Shown here piece by piece: positions 1 to 9,366 of a stretch of 64,000 nt of DNA. Numbering within the stretch: the first letter of the stretch is position 1; each line of letters opens with the position of its first letter. The notes below the pieces were generated by a model that was not told the origin of the DNA, made no database searches, and was given only the letters and a program-made list of their open reading frames with translations. Source of the DNA: Cupriavidus consociatus (GTDB taxonomy: Bacteria > Pseudomonadota > Gammaproteobacteria > Burkholderiales > Burkholderiaceae). A program made the translations under genes and the position numbers. The stretch is taken from contig NZ_JAGIQA010000013.1 in NCBI RefSeq assembly GCF_017814975.1, positions 62,001 through 126,000 of the forward strand, written 5' to 3'.

Positions 1-175
1 AAAGGGGAGCCTGGGTCCCATGACGCGGGCTGCGGCCACGGCTGCTTGCCTTGTCAACGCGAATCTCCCAATCCCGCTACACTCAGGGACTTCCCTAACC
101 GCCGGCCGCAATGGCCCTGGCGGCAGCCCCGACAATAACAGGCGCCCGCGCGCACCCCCACTTCCCAAGGCCGGC

Positions 176-1360
176 ATGGATCCCAGGCTCGTGACGCTCT
201 GCGTCGGCAATTTCGTCATCGGCACCGGCGCGATGATCGTGACTGGCATGTTGAACGACATTGCCGGGGACTTCGGGCTGGGCGCGGCCAGTGCCGGGCA
301 GCTGATTTCGGTGTTCGCGCTGGCCACCTGCGTCGGCGCGCCGCTGTTCGCCACGCTGGGCTCGCGCATCGACCGCCGGCTGCTGCTGGCGGGGTCGCTG
401 CTGGTCTATGCGGTGATGCACCTGGCGGCCGCCTTTGCGCCCAGCTTCGCGGCGCTGATGGTCATCCGCTTCCTGACGGCGATCGGCGCCGCCATCTACA
501 CGCCGCAGACCGCGGCGACGCTGCCGCTGCTGGTCAATGCGCAGACGCGCGGCCGTGCCATCAGCTTCGTCTTCCTGGGCTGGAGCGTCGCCAGCGTGGT
601 GGGCGTGCCGCTGGGCACGTGGATCTCGACCACGCTGGGCTGGCGCGTCAGCATGGGCCTGGTGGGCGGGCTGGCGCTGCTGGTGTCGGCCGCGGTGTGG
701 CGGGCGCTGCCACGCGGGCTGTACGTGGCGCCGGTGGGGCGCGAGGCCTGGGCTGCGGTGCTGCGCCACAAGCCGGTCATGCTGGTGGTGCTGACCACCA
801 TGGTGTCGTCGGCCGGCATGTTCACCATGTTTACCTATGTCGCGCCGCTGATGCGCGATGTTTACGGCATCAGCGGCGGCGCGCTCAGCCTGATGTTCCT
901 GGCCTATGGCGCCTGCGGCGTGTTCGGCAATGCACTGGCCGCGTCGCGCATGGACAAGGTCACCCCGAGCCGGATCGTGCAGGTGGCCCTGCTGACCTCC
1001 GTGACCGCCATGGTGCTGTGGCCGCTGGCGGGCCTGGGCAGCGTGGCGCTGGTGCTGCTGTTCATGATGTGGGGGCTGGGCGGGTTTGCCACCAACAGTG
1101 CGCAGCAGGCCCGGCTGGTGCTGCTGGCCCCGGAGCGGGCCTCGGCCTCGATCTCGCTGAATTCTTCGTCGATCTACCTCGGGCAGGCGGCAGGTGCGAT
1201 GGCAGGCGCTGGTATCTATACCCTGGCCGGAGCCGATTCGCTGCACTGGGGCGCCGCGGCGCTGATGCTGGCGGCGCTGGCGGTGTCCCAGCGCGCCCGC
1301 TCGCTGGGCTGCCAGTGGCAGCGCCCGCCGGCCCCGCAGCAGGCGCCCAACGCCAGCTGA
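176..1360 (+). CDS. MFS transporter (DHA1-type drug or sugar exporter)
   Basis: This 394-residue inner-membrane protein has the repeated hydrophobic segments of a 12-helix major facilitator transporter, probably a proton-driven exporter of drugs or sugars (AraJ/YdhP-like). A loop after the second helix reads GSRIDRRLLL, matching the MFS motif A position. The open frame extends upstream to base 20, but the first 52 residues of that frame are proline- and arginine-rich with no membrane character. I therefore start at the ATG at 176, where the hydrophobic protein begins. It stands alone, and a DnaA-box-rich gap separates it from the next gene. The family is clear, but the substrate cannot be read from the sequence. 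Confidence 0.85.
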   Translation: MDPRLVTLCVGNFVIGTGAMIVTGMLNDIAGDFGLGAASAGQLISVFALATCVGAPLFATLGSRIDRRLLLAGSLLVYAVMHLAAAFAPSFAALMVIRFLTAIGAAIYTPQTAATLPLLVNAQTRGRAISFVFLGWSVASVVGVPLGTWISTTLGWRVSMGLVGGLALLVSAAVWRALPRGLYVAPVGREAWAAVLRHKPVMLVVLTTMVSSAGMFTMFTYVAPLMRDVYGISGGALSLMFLAYGACGVFGNALAASRMDKVTPSRIVQVALLTSVTAMVLWPLAGLGSVALVLLFMMWGLGGFATNSAQQARLVLLAPERASASISLNSSSIYLGQAAGAMAGAGIYTLAGADSLHWGAAALMLAALAVSQRARSLGCQWQRPPAPQQAPNAS

Positions 1361-1446
1361 AGCCGCGTCCCCGGGGCATCATACCCGCCGGGGACGTACC
1401 TGCCTCGCCGTGCTCACGGCGTCTTGTGAGGCACCGCACCAAGCAC

Positions 1447-1514
1447 TTGTCCACAGCCTTATCCGCCCCCTTATCCTCAGGGATATCCGCAGCTTATCCA
1501 CATTCCTTTCCACA
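1447..1514 (+). promoter_or_regulatory. Cluster of DnaA-box-like 9-mers
   Basis: Within 68 bases lie TTGTCCACA (1447-1455), TTATCCGCC (1459-1467), TTATCCTCA (1471-1479), TTATCCACA (1494-1502, perfect consensus) and CTTTCCACA (1506-1514), all in the same direction. TTGTCCACA, TTATCCACA and CTTTCCACA also occur at oriC in this window. The cluster is intergenic, just before the MOSC gene. It could bind DnaA, for titration or for control of the next gene; this is inference. Confidence 0.5.
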
Positions 1515-1534
1515 ACCACCAAGCGGGGGCGCAT

Positions 1535-2173
1535 GTGAGCGATTCCAGACGCTGGCAAGGCGATGCACGCGTGCTGGCCGTGAGCCTTGGCAAGGCGATC
1601 CCGCTGGTCGTGGCCGGCGCCGGCACCGAGGCGGTGGTGTTGTCCGGCATCCGCAAGCATCCCGTCAGCACCCTGCTGCACCCGCTATCGGTGCAGGTGC
1701 GCCCGCAGGGACTGGCCGGCGACGAGCAGGCCGACCTGACCGTCCATGGCGGCCGGGACAAGGCGGTCTACGCCTATCCGTCCGAGCATTACCCCTGGTG
1801 GAATGCGCGCCGGCGCGCCTGCGGGCAGCCCGAATCGGCGCAGCCGCTGCCGTTCGGCGCGCTGGGCGAGAACCTGAGCATGGAAGGCCTGCTGGAGTCC
1901 GACCTGTGGATCGGCGACCTGGTGCGCGCCGGGACGGCGCTGCTGCGGGTGGAAGCGCCGCGACGGCCCTGCTACAAGTTCAATGCCGCGCTCGGCTACC
2001 GCCACGCGGTGCGCGACATGGTGCAGAGCGGCTATTCGGGCGTCTACCTCAGCGTGGTGGTGACCGGCCAGGTCCGCGCCGGCGATGCAGTCATTGTGCA
2101 GCCGGGACCACGTGAGCTGTCGGTCGACAGCGTCAATCACTGGCGCCGTGACAGCAGGCGGCAGCTTTTCTGA
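1535..2173 (+). CDS. MOSC domain-containing protein (YiiM-like)
   Basis: This 212-residue protein resembles YiiM-type MOSC proteins. These are relatives of the molybdenum-cofactor sulfurase C-terminus and act on molybdopterin-dependent N-hydroxylated or sulfur-transfer chemistry. Recognisable segments are DLTVHGGRDKAVYAYP near residue 65, GENLSMEGLLESDLWIGD near 115 and RPCYKFN near 145, where a conserved cysteine is expected in MOSC domains. The start is GTG at 1535 behind an AAGCGGGGG purine stretch; an overlapping ATG at 1533 is out of frame and stops at once. No partner gene is adjacent. Confidence 0.82.
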   Translation: MSDSRRWQGDARVLAVSLGKAIPLVVAGAGTEAVVLSGIRKHPVSTLLHPLSVQVRPQGLAGDEQADLTVHGGRDKAVYAYPSEHYPWWNARRRACGQPESAQPLPFGALGENLSMEGLLESDLWIGDLVRAGTALLRVEAPRRPCYKFNAALGYRHAVRDMVQSGYSGVYLSVVVTGQVRAGDAVIVQPGPRELSVDSVNHWRRDSRRQLF

Positions 2174-2434
2174 TAATGTTTGTCTAACAATACAAGCGCC
2201 CCGCCTCATTCACATCCGGCTTTTTCCGTGGCCCGGAGCGCGTGTGCCAGCGCCTGCCGTCACGAGACCCTTACACCTCAGTAATGGACTGTAATACGCG
2301 ACGCTGGCTCCGGCGGGCGAAGCGCGGTACTAGTAGAGTCTTTGCGCAACACGCGTCGGCGACATTCGATCACAACAAGCCGGCGCGGATCACGGGGAGT
2401 GGCGCAAGACGCGGTGCAGAGGGTCCACACAAAT

Positions 2435-3694
2435 ATGAAAACTGACAGGATCGACCAGCCCAAGGGGTTTGTCGACAGCAACTGGAGTGCGGCCGCCGGG
2501 ACCGGGCGCGGCCGGGTATCGCCGTGGGTATTGGTCATGGCAGTGCTGGTGCTGGCCGGGCTGGGCTGGTTTGCCTGGCGTACCTGGCTGGCGCCCAAGC
2601 CGGCGCCGAAGCCGCCCGCCGCGGTGGTGGTGACCACAGCGCTGGTGCAGCAGGGTGACGTGCCGCTGCAGGTCACGGCCAATGGCAACGTCACCGCGTT
2701 GTCCACCGTCGAGGTGCGGCCGCAGGTCTCCAGCACGGTGCGCACGGTCCATATCAAGGAAGGCCAGACGGTCAAGCCGGGCGACCTGCTGTTCTCGCTG
2801 GACACGCGCATGGACGAGGCCAACCTGGCCAAGGCCGAGGCGCAGCTGCTGAAAGACCGGGCCGACCTGGCGGACGCCCGCCGCACGCTGGCGCGCAGCA
2901 AGGAACTGCTCGAGCGCAATTTCATTTCCAGGAGCGCAGTCGATACGGCGCAGGCCAAGGTCGATGGCGCCGAAGCCACCGTGCGCGCCGACCAGGCCGC
3001 CATCGAGGCCAGCCGCGTGGCGATCAGCTATGGCTCGATCCGCGCCACCATCAGCGGCCGCACCGGCGTGATCAATGCCTTCCCGGGCTCGCTGGTGCTG
3101 CCCGGCGGCGCCGTGCCAATGGTCACCATTGCGCAGGTGCAGCCGATCGCAGTGACCTTCAGCCTGCCCGAGCGCCAGCTGGCGGCACTGCGCGAGGCGC
3201 TGCAGGCCGGCCCGGTACAAGTCACCGCCCAGCCCAACGACGGCAGCAAGACCCCGGTGACCGGCAAGATCACCTTCGTGGACAACACGGTCGATCCGCA
3301 GTACGGCACCATTCGCGTCAAGGCCCAGTTCGGCAACGAAGAGCAGCGGCTGTGGCCGGGCACCTACGCCAACGTCAGCGCCGTGGTGCAGACGCTAAAA
3401 GGCGCGCTGTCGGTGCCGCCGCAGGCGGTGGTGACCGGCCCCGAAGGCCGCTTTGTCTATGTGGTGCAGCCCGACAGCAAGGTCGCGCGCGTGCCGGTGC
3501 AGGTGACCACCACCACCGCCGCCGCGGCCGTGGTGGAAGGCGTGAAGCCCGGCGCCCGTGTCGTCGTCGAAGGCACGCAGAACCTGCGCCCGGGCGCGCT
3601 GGTGCGCGAGGCGGCGGCCGGCGCCGCCTCCGGTGCGGCCGCCGCACGGCCGGCCAACGCAGGCAACGCCGCCAACGCCGCCGCGGGGCACTGA
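2435..3694 (+). CDS. RND efflux periplasmic adaptor (MdtA-like MFP)
   Basis: This 419-residue membrane-fusion protein links an inner-membrane RND pump to an outer-membrane channel. Near residue 30 an N-terminal membrane anchor (WVLVMAVLVLAGLGW) is followed by a barrel-sandwich half (VEVRPQVSSTVRTVHIKEGQ), an alpha-hairpin with repeated A/L/R heptads, and the second lipoyl half. The C-terminus is low-complexity Ala/Gly. I start at ATG 2435, just before the anchor; the frame continues upstream but has no signal. The pump gene follows 3 bases after its stop, so the two form an operon. No outer-membrane gene is adjacent, so the pump probably borrows one. Confidence 0.88.
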   Translation: MKTDRIDQPKGFVDSNWSAAAGTGRGRVSPWVLVMAVLVLAGLGWFAWRTWLAPKPAPKPPAAVVVTTALVQQGDVPLQVTANGNVTALSTVEVRPQVSSTVRTVHIKEGQTVKPGDLLFSLDTRMDEANLAKAEAQLLKDRADLADARRTLARSKELLERNFISRSAVDTAQAKVDGAEATVRADQAAIEASRVAISYGSIRATISGRTGVINAFPGSLVLPGGAVPMVTIAQVQPIAVTFSLPERQLAALREALQAGPVQVTAQPNDGSKTPVTGKITFVDNTVDPQYGTIRVKAQFGNEEQRLWPGTYANVSAVVQTLKGALSVPPQAVVTGPEGRFVYVVQPDSKVARVPVQVTTTTAAAAVVEGVKPGARVVVEGTQNLRPGALVREAAAGAASGAAAARPANAGNAANAAAGH

Positions 3695-3697
3695 GCC

Positions 3698-6600
3698 ATG
3701 ACGCTGTCCGAACTCTGCATCCGCCGTCCGGTGATGACGGTGCTGCTGTGCCTGGCCGTGATCGTCACCGGCATCGTGCTGTACCCGACCATTCCGATCG
3801 CCGCGCTGCCCAGCTTCAACTCGCCGGTGATCCAGGTCACCGCGACGCTGCCGGGCGCGAGCCCGGAAACCATGGCGGCATCGGTGGCGACGCAGCTGGA
3901 AAAGCAGTTCGCGACCATCCCCGGCGTGTCGGTGATCAGCTCATCGAACACGCTCGGCAACTCCAGCATCACGATCGAATTCAACAACGACCGCAACATC
4001 GACGACGCGGCCGTGGACGTGCAGGCGGCCCTGTTCCGCGCGCAGCGTTCGCTGCCGATCGAGATGACGACGCCGCCGTCGTACCGCAAGGTCAACCCGG
4101 CCGACGCGCCTGTGCTGCTGCTGGCGATCAACTCGCCGGCGATGAGCCTGGCAGACCTGAATGCCTTCGGCGACAACCTGATCTCGCCCACGCTGGCCAC
4201 GCTGCCGGGCGTGGCACAGGTGCAGATCTTCGGGCAGAAGCGGTTTGCCGTACGCGTGCGCGCGCACCCCGACGCGCTGGCCGCGCGCGGCCTGACGCTG
4301 GACGAACTGGCCACCGCGCTGAACCGCGCCAATGCCAACACCCCCGTGGGCACGCTCGACAGCGCGCGCCAGACCCTGACCATCCAGGCCAACCGGCAGA
4401 TGACCAATGCGGATGCCTTCCGCAACATCATCGTCGCCAGCCAGCCCAACGGCGCGCTGGTGCGGCTGTCCGACGTGGCCGAGGTGGAGGACAGCGTCGA
4501 GACCATCAAGACCGGCAGCTGGCTCAACAACGAGCGCTCGATCGTGCTGGCCGTGCTGCGCCAGCCCGACGCCAATACCGTGGCGGTGGTCGATGCGATC
4601 AAGGGCGCCCTGCCCCGCCTGATCGAGCAGATGCCGGGCTCGGTCAACGTGGCGGTGGTCAACGACCGCTCGCGCTCGATCCGCGAATCGATCCACGACG
4701 TGCAGTTCACGCTGGCGCTGACGGTGGCGCTGGTGGTGATGGTGATCTTCCTGTTCCTGCGCCGCGCCGCCGCCACGCTGATCCCGACGGTGTCGCTGCC
4801 GATCTCGCTGATCGGCACAGTGGCGCTGATGAAGGCGTTCGGCTACAGCCTGGACAACGTCTCGCTGCTGGCCATCACACTGGCCGTGGGCCTGGTGGTC
4901 GACGATGCCATCGTCATGCTCGAGAACATCGTGCGCCATATCGAGGAAGGCGTGCCGCCGCTGAAGGCCGCGCTGGTGGGGTCGCGCGAGATGGGCTTCA
5001 CCATCATGTCGATCTCGATCTCGCTGGTGGCCGTGTTTATCCCGATCTTCTTCATGCCGGGTGTGATCGGGCTGCTGTTCCATGAATTCGCCGCGGTGGT
5101 GTCGCTGGCGATCCTGGTGTCGGCAGCGGTGTCGCTGACGCTGATCCCGATGCTGTGCGCGCGTTTCCTGTCGGCCGAGAACGTGCCGGTCGATGAGTCG
5201 CACCACGCCTACGGCGACCACGCGATCGCGCAGCCTGCCGTGCCACAGAAGCAGACCCTGGGCATGCGCTCCACGCAGTGGTTCGAGAACCTGTTCGAAT
5301 TCACGCTGCACCGCTATGCGCGCGGACTGGACTGGTGCCTGGCGCACCGGCGCACCGTGCTGGTGGCGGCAGGCCTGACCTTCGTGCTGACCGCGGTGCT
5401 GTTCGTCACGATCCCCAAGGGCTTCTTCCCCGAGGAAGACATCGGCCAGATCCGCGTCAATGCCGAAGGCCCGCAGGACATCTCTTTCGACGCCATGTCC
5501 GAGCGCCTGCGCGATGCGGCCGAGCGCATGCGCGCCAACCCCGCGGTCAAGAGCATCGTGGTGGCCATCGGCGGCGGCCCGTCGCCGGCCATCAACACCG
5601 GCCGCATGTTCGTCGAGCTCAAGCCGCGCGATGAGCGCGCCGCGATGCCCAAGGTGATCGAGTCCCTGCGCCGCGACGTGGCCGGCGTGCCCGGCCTGGC
5701 GGTGTATTTCGCGCCGGTGCAGAACCTGCAGCTTGGCGGGCGCCAGAGCAAGAGCCGCTACCAGTACACGCTGCAGAGCGTGAAGGCCGGCCAGTTGCAG
5801 GACTACTCCGACAAGCTGATGGCGAAGATGCGAACCGACAGCCTGTTCCGCGACGTCACCAGCGACTCGCAGCAGTCGGGCCTGGAGGCGCACCTGTCGA
5901 TCGACCGCGACAAGGCCAACGCGCTTGGCGTGCAGATGCAGGACGTGCGCACCGCGCTGTATTCGGCGTTCGGCGAGCGGCAGGTGTCGACCATCTACAC
6001 GCCGATCGACAACTACTACGTGATCCTGCAGGCGGCCGACCTCGACCGCGTCGACGAGACCGCGTTCGCCAAGCTCTACGTGCGCAGCAAGACCGGCCAG
6101 ATGGTACCGCTGTCAGCCTTTGCCACCACCGAGCGCCGCGTCGGCCCGATCGCGGTCAACCACCAGGGGCAGCTGCCGTCGGTGACGGTGTCGTTCAACC
6201 TGGCACCGGGCGCGGCGCTGGGCGACGCATCGGCGCGCATCGACCGCTACAAGCAGGAGATCGCGATGCCAACGTCGATCTTCACCAGCTGGGGCGGCGA
6301 CGCGGCGGTGTTCCAGTCATCGCAGGCCACGCAGATCGTGCTGCTGGTGGCCGCCATCGCGGTGATCTACACGCTGCTGGGCGTGCTGTACGAAAGCTAC
6401 ATCCACCCGCTGACCATCCTGGCGGGCCTGCCCTCGGCGGCGGTCGGCGCGCTGCTGACGTTGTTTATCTTCAATGTCGAGCTGTCCCTGATCGCTGTCA
6501 TTGGTGTGCTGATGCTGATCGGCATCGTCAAGAAGAACGCGATCATGATGATCGACTTCGCGCTGGCGGCGCAGCGCGAGCAAGGCATGACGCCGGCCAG

Positions 6601-6895
6601 GGCAATCCGGCAGGCGTGCCTGCTGCGTTTCCGTCCGATCATGATGACCACCTTCGCCGCGGTGATGGGCGCGCTGCCGCTGGCGCTGGGCCTCGGCGCC
6701 GGTGCCGAGCTGCGGCAGCCGCTGGGCCTGGCGGTGGTCGGCGGGCTGCTGTTCTCGCAGGTGATCACGCTGTTCATCACGCCGGTGATCTACCTGGCGC
6801 TCGACAGGTTCTCGGGCACGGGGCCGCTGCAGATCGACTCGGAAGGCAACAAGCTGCCGGAGAAGGTGCCTGGGGAGACGGTGTCGCAGCACTGA
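3698..6895 (+). CDS. RND efflux pump inner-membrane subunit (MdtB/MdtC-like)
   Basis: This 1065-residue proton/drug antiporter of the HAE1 RND family has the expected length and the two-fold arrangement of six-helix bundles and large periplasmic loops. The TM4 motif GLVVDDAIVMLENI carries the paired aspartates of the proton relay. The start LCIRRPVMTVLLC is typical of MdtB/MdtC-type pumps. The product is presumably a trimer coupled to the upstream adaptor, with which it is co-transcribed. Only one RND subunit is present, whereas enterobacterial MdtBC uses two, so substrate inference from MdtBC is weak. Confidence 0.9.
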   Translation: MTLSELCIRRPVMTVLLCLAVIVTGIVLYPTIPIAALPSFNSPVIQVTATLPGASPETMAASVATQLEKQFATIPGVSVISSSNTLGNSSITIEFNNDRNIDDAAVDVQAALFRAQRSLPIEMTTPPSYRKVNPADAPVLLLAINSPAMSLADLNAFGDNLISPTLATLPGVAQVQIFGQKRFAVRVRAHPDALAARGLTLDELATALNRANANTPVGTLDSARQTLTIQANRQMTNADAFRNIIVASQPNGALVRLSDVAEVEDSVETIKTGSWLNNERSIVLAVLRQPDANTVAVVDAIKGALPRLIEQMPGSVNVAVVNDRSRSIRESIHDVQFTLALTVALVVMVIFLFLRRAAATLIPTVSLPISLIGTVALMKAFGYSLDNVSLLAITLAVGLVVDDAIVMLENIVRHIEEGVPPLKAALVGSREMGFTIMSISISLVAVFIPIFFMPGVIGLLFHEFAAVVSLAILVSAAVSLTLIPMLCARFLSAENVPVDESHHAYGDHAIAQPAVPQKQTLGMRSTQWFENLFEFTLHRYARGLDWCLAHRRTVLVAAGLTFVLTAVLFVTIPKGFFPEEDIGQIRVNAEGPQDISFDAMSERLRDAAERMRANPAVKSIVVAIGGGPSPAINTGRMFVELKPRDERAAMPKVIESLRRDVAGVPGLAVYFAPVQNLQLGGRQSKSRYQYTLQSVKAGQLQDYSDKLMAKMRTDSLFRDVTSDSQQSGLEAHLSIDRDKANALGVQMQDVRTALYSAFGERQVSTIYTPIDNYYVILQAADLDRVDETAFAKLYVRSKTGQMVPLSAFATTERRVGPIAVNHQGQLPSVTVSFNLAPGAALGDASARIDRYKQEIAMPTSIFTSWGGDAAVFQSSQATQIVLLVAAIAVIYTLLGVLYESYIHPLTILAGLPSAAVGALLTLFIFNVELSLIAVIGVLMLIGIVKKNAIMMIDFALAAQREQGMTPARAIRQACLLRFRPIMMTTFAAVMGALPLALGLGAGAELRQPLGLAVVGGLLFSQVITLFITPVIYLALDRFSGTGPLQIDSEGNKLPEKVPGETVSQH

Positions 6896-6947
6896 AGACG
6901 TTGGCCGGGCCGTCCCGAGGAGCGAAACAACATAAAGAATCTGCGTG

Positions 6948-7787
6948 ATGCCATTCCGCTTGCGCGTTCCGACCATGCTGGCAGCCGCAACGGTTGCCTT
7001 GCTGACCGCCGGCTGTGCCGCCCCGGGGCCCTCGCCGGCTACCGTCAGCGCCGGCTTTGCCGGCAAGCCCTACGTGCTGCTGGGCGAGGTCCACGACAAT
7101 GCCGCCGGCCAGCAGCAGCGGCTGGCCGCGCTGACGCGCGCGCTCGAGCAGGGCTGGCGTCCCGCCATCGCCATGGAGCAGTTCGACCGCGAACGGCAGG
7201 CTGACCTCGACCGCGCCCGCCGGGAGCGGCCGAAGGATGCCGACTACCTGATCGCGCAGGCAGGCGGCGGCGCCTGGCAGTGGCCGCTGTACCGGCCGGT
7301 GGTGGCGCTGGCGCTGCAGTACGACCTGCCGCTGGTCGCGGCCAACCTGTCGCGCGCGGATGCGGGCAAGATTGTTCGCGGCGGGCTGGACGGGTTGTTC
7401 CCGGCGGACGAACGCCAGAAGCTTGGGCTGACCGGCGAACTGCCGCCTGACCTGGTGGCGGCGCAGACCGCGGTGCTCGACCGCGGCCACTGCGGCAATT
7501 TCCCGAAGGCGATGCTGCCCGGCATGCTGGCGGCACAGGCGGCGCGTGATGCGGTGATGGCGCAGGCCTTGCGGCCTTACGCGCAGCGCGGCGCGGTGCT
7601 GATTGCGGGCAACGGGCATGTGCGGCGCGATGTGGGGGTGCCACGCTGGCTTGCCGGCGAGGACGGCAAGGTTGTCAGCGTGGGGTATGTGGAGAGCGCG
7701 GCGGCGGACGGCGAGTTCGACATGGCGGTGGTGGTGCCGGCGGTGGCGCGCAAGGATCCTTGCCTGGAGGCGAAGCCGGCCGGGTGA
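6948..7787 (+). CDS. ChaN-family lipoprotein (haem-binding/Tiki superfamily)
   Basis: This 279-residue protein has a lipoprotein signal ending LLTAGC, so it is likely membrane-anchored on the periplasmic side. YVLLGEVHDNAAGQQ near residue 45 and MEQFDRERQADL near 80 match the ChaN/DUF399 fold, in which GExHDN and an acidic partner motif form the metal- or haem-binding pocket. LIAGNGHVRRDVGVP near the end is the conserved second histidine site. The start could be GTG 6945 or ATG 6948; I prefer the ATG. It lies 50 bases after the RND pump and could be read through with it. A haem or iron role is inferred from the family. Confidence 0.82.
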   Translation: MPFRLRVPTMLAAATVALLTAGCAAPGPSPATVSAGFAGKPYVLLGEVHDNAAGQQQRLAALTRALEQGWRPAIAMEQFDRERQADLDRARRERPKDADYLIAQAGGGAWQWPLYRPVVALALQYDLPLVAANLSRADAGKIVRGGLDGLFPADERQKLGLTGELPPDLVAAQTAVLDRGHCGNFPKAMLPGMLAAQAARDAVMAQALRPYAQRGAVLIAGNGHVRRDVGVPRWLAGEDGKVVSVGYVESAAADGEFDMAVVVPAVARKDPCLEAKPAG

Positions 7788-8143
7788 GTGGGGTTGCACG
7801 GCGGAGCCACCACGAAGTCCCGCCCATCCACACGTCAATCCCCTGCCATCCACGTAAACCCCAACCCCTTCCTGCGCTTTTTGACAGCCTTTTGACAGTT
7901 TCCCCCGCCTAGAATCCGCCCCATGGCCGCTAACCCCGGTCTGACGTTCACCAAAAACCAAAAACAGTCCCGGCCACGCCACGCCGCGCCGGACAGGAGA
8001 CAACCCCGGCAGCGCCGAGCGCGCCGCCGCCAGCCGTGTCCCCGTCCCCCCGGCAACGCACAAGCTGCCGCCGGAACCCCGGGTCGGATCGCGTCGCCAG
8101 TGACTGGCAAGCGATCACCGGTACTACTACCAAGGAGACCGCT
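7788..8143. other. Intergenic region upstream of tctC with tandem TTGACAG
   Basis: This 356-base gap contains no credible gene. Two TTGACAG heptamers start at 7881 and 7892, exactly 11 bases apart, and a TAGAAT element lies at 7910-7915. The spacing from either TTGACA to TAGAAT does not fit a 17-base sigma-70 promoter, so the repeats may be regulator half-sites. The tctC ribosome-binding site AAGGAG lies at 8132-8137. Confidence 0.4.
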
Positions 8144-9112
8144 ATGCGCCGTTCGATTTCCCGTTTCGCCCATGCCACGCTGGCATCGGCCGCCTTTGCC
8201 GCCACCGTCGTTGCCGCGCCCGCCTATGCGCTGGACAGCGTCAAGGTCATGATCGGCGCCAACCCCGGCGGCGGCTATGACCAGACCGGCCGCTCGCTGG
8301 GCGCCGCGATGATCGCCGCGGGCCAGGCCAAGACCGCTTCGTACGACAACAAGGGCGGCGCCGGCGGCACTATCGCGCTGACGCAGTTCGTCAACACCGA
8401 CAAGGGCAACCCCAACGCGCTGATGGTGGTGGGCGCCGTGATGGTCGGCGCGATCGAGACCAACAAGCCGCCGGTCACGCTGAAGAACGCCACGCCGATC
8501 GCGCGCCTGTTCGCCGACACCATGGTCATCACCGTGCCGGCCAGCTCGCCGATCAAGTCGATCAAGGACCTGACCACGCAGCTCAAGGCCAATCCGGGCA
8601 GCGTCAGCTGGGGCGGCGGCTCCAAGGGTTCGATCGACCATATCCTGGCCGGCCTGGTCGCCAAGGAAAGCGGCGTCGATCCCAAGAAGATCAACTACGT
8701 GCCGTTCCAGGGCGGCGGCGAAGCCTCGGCCTCGATCATGGGCGGCCACGTGACGGTGGGCATCGCCGGCGTGTCGGAATTCCTGCCCTTCATCAAGAGC
8801 GGCAAGATGCGCGCGCTGGCGGTGACCTCCAAGGACCGCACCGCCGATATCCCGACGCTGAAGGAGCAAGGCGTCAACGTCGAGATCTACAACTGGCGCG
8901 GCGTGTATGGCGCGCCCGGCACCACGCCCGAGCAGCGCAAGGCCATGATCGACGCGGTGGTCAAGGCCACCGAGAGCAAGGCCTGGAAGGACACGCTGCA
9001 GAAGAACGACTGGACGCCGTTCCTGCTGACCGGCGACGAGTTCGGCAAGTTCGTCGACAGCGAATCGGCTCGCCTGGGCGGCACGCTGCGCGAGCTGGGC
9101 GTCGCCAAGTAA
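8144..9112 (+). CDS. tctC: Tripartite tricarboxylate transporter substrate-binding protein (Bug family)
   Basis: This 322-residue secreted periplasmic receptor is the first gene of a complete tctCBA set. A signal peptide ends AAPAYA-LDS. The mature protein opens with KVMIGANPGGGYDQTGR, the Bug signature, and later has the SWGGGSKGSIDH ligand-loop region. I chose ATG 8144 because AAGGAG precedes it by seven bases and the signal peptide starts there; the frame runs back to 8036 without support. It delivers a carboxylate, citrate or tricarballylate in characterised members, to the TctAB membrane pair. The actual ligand is unknown. Confidence 0.93.
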   Translation: MRRSISRFAHATLASAAFAATVVAAPAYALDSVKVMIGANPGGGYDQTGRSLGAAMIAAGQAKTASYDNKGGAGGTIALTQFVNTDKGNPNALMVVGAVMVGAIETNKPPVTLKNATPIARLFADTMVITVPASSPIKSIKDLTTQLKANPGSVSWGGGSKGSIDHILAGLVAKESGVDPKKINYVPFQGGGEASASIMGGHVTVGIAGVSEFLPFIKSGKMRALAVTSKDRTADIPTLKEQGVNVEIYNWRGVYGAPGTTPEQRKAMIDAVVKATESKAWKDTLQKNDWTPFLLTGDEFGKFVDSESARLGGTLRELGVAK

Positions 9113-9366
9113 AGCCCGCTGCCGCGCCAAGCCGGCGCGGCCTGTGAAACCGCATTACCGCATCAAACCGCTTTACCTGTCGTGCCTGCCGACACCGCCG
9201 GCTGATCCCGGCGGCAGGAAAACGGCATGGGGCCCGGTGTCCACCTGCGATACCGAAGACAACAACCATATGTCGCCGGGCCTCATTGCCGCGCGGGCCG
9301 CAAGGTCAGCCAAGCCAGCGTCGCGGACGCCAGCCCCTTGCTGGCGACAAAGGCCAAGGAGTCTCC

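Noticed and set aside
3941..5893. Long minus-strand frame opposite the RND pump (and similar ones at 9806-11359 and plus-strand 37952-39592)
   Set aside because: Each lies wholly opposite a confidently identified gene and shows low-complexity Arg/His/Gln content.
7881..7915. Sigma-70 promoter TTGACA/TAGAAT for tctC
   Set aside because: Spacers of 23 or 12 bases are outside the functional range.
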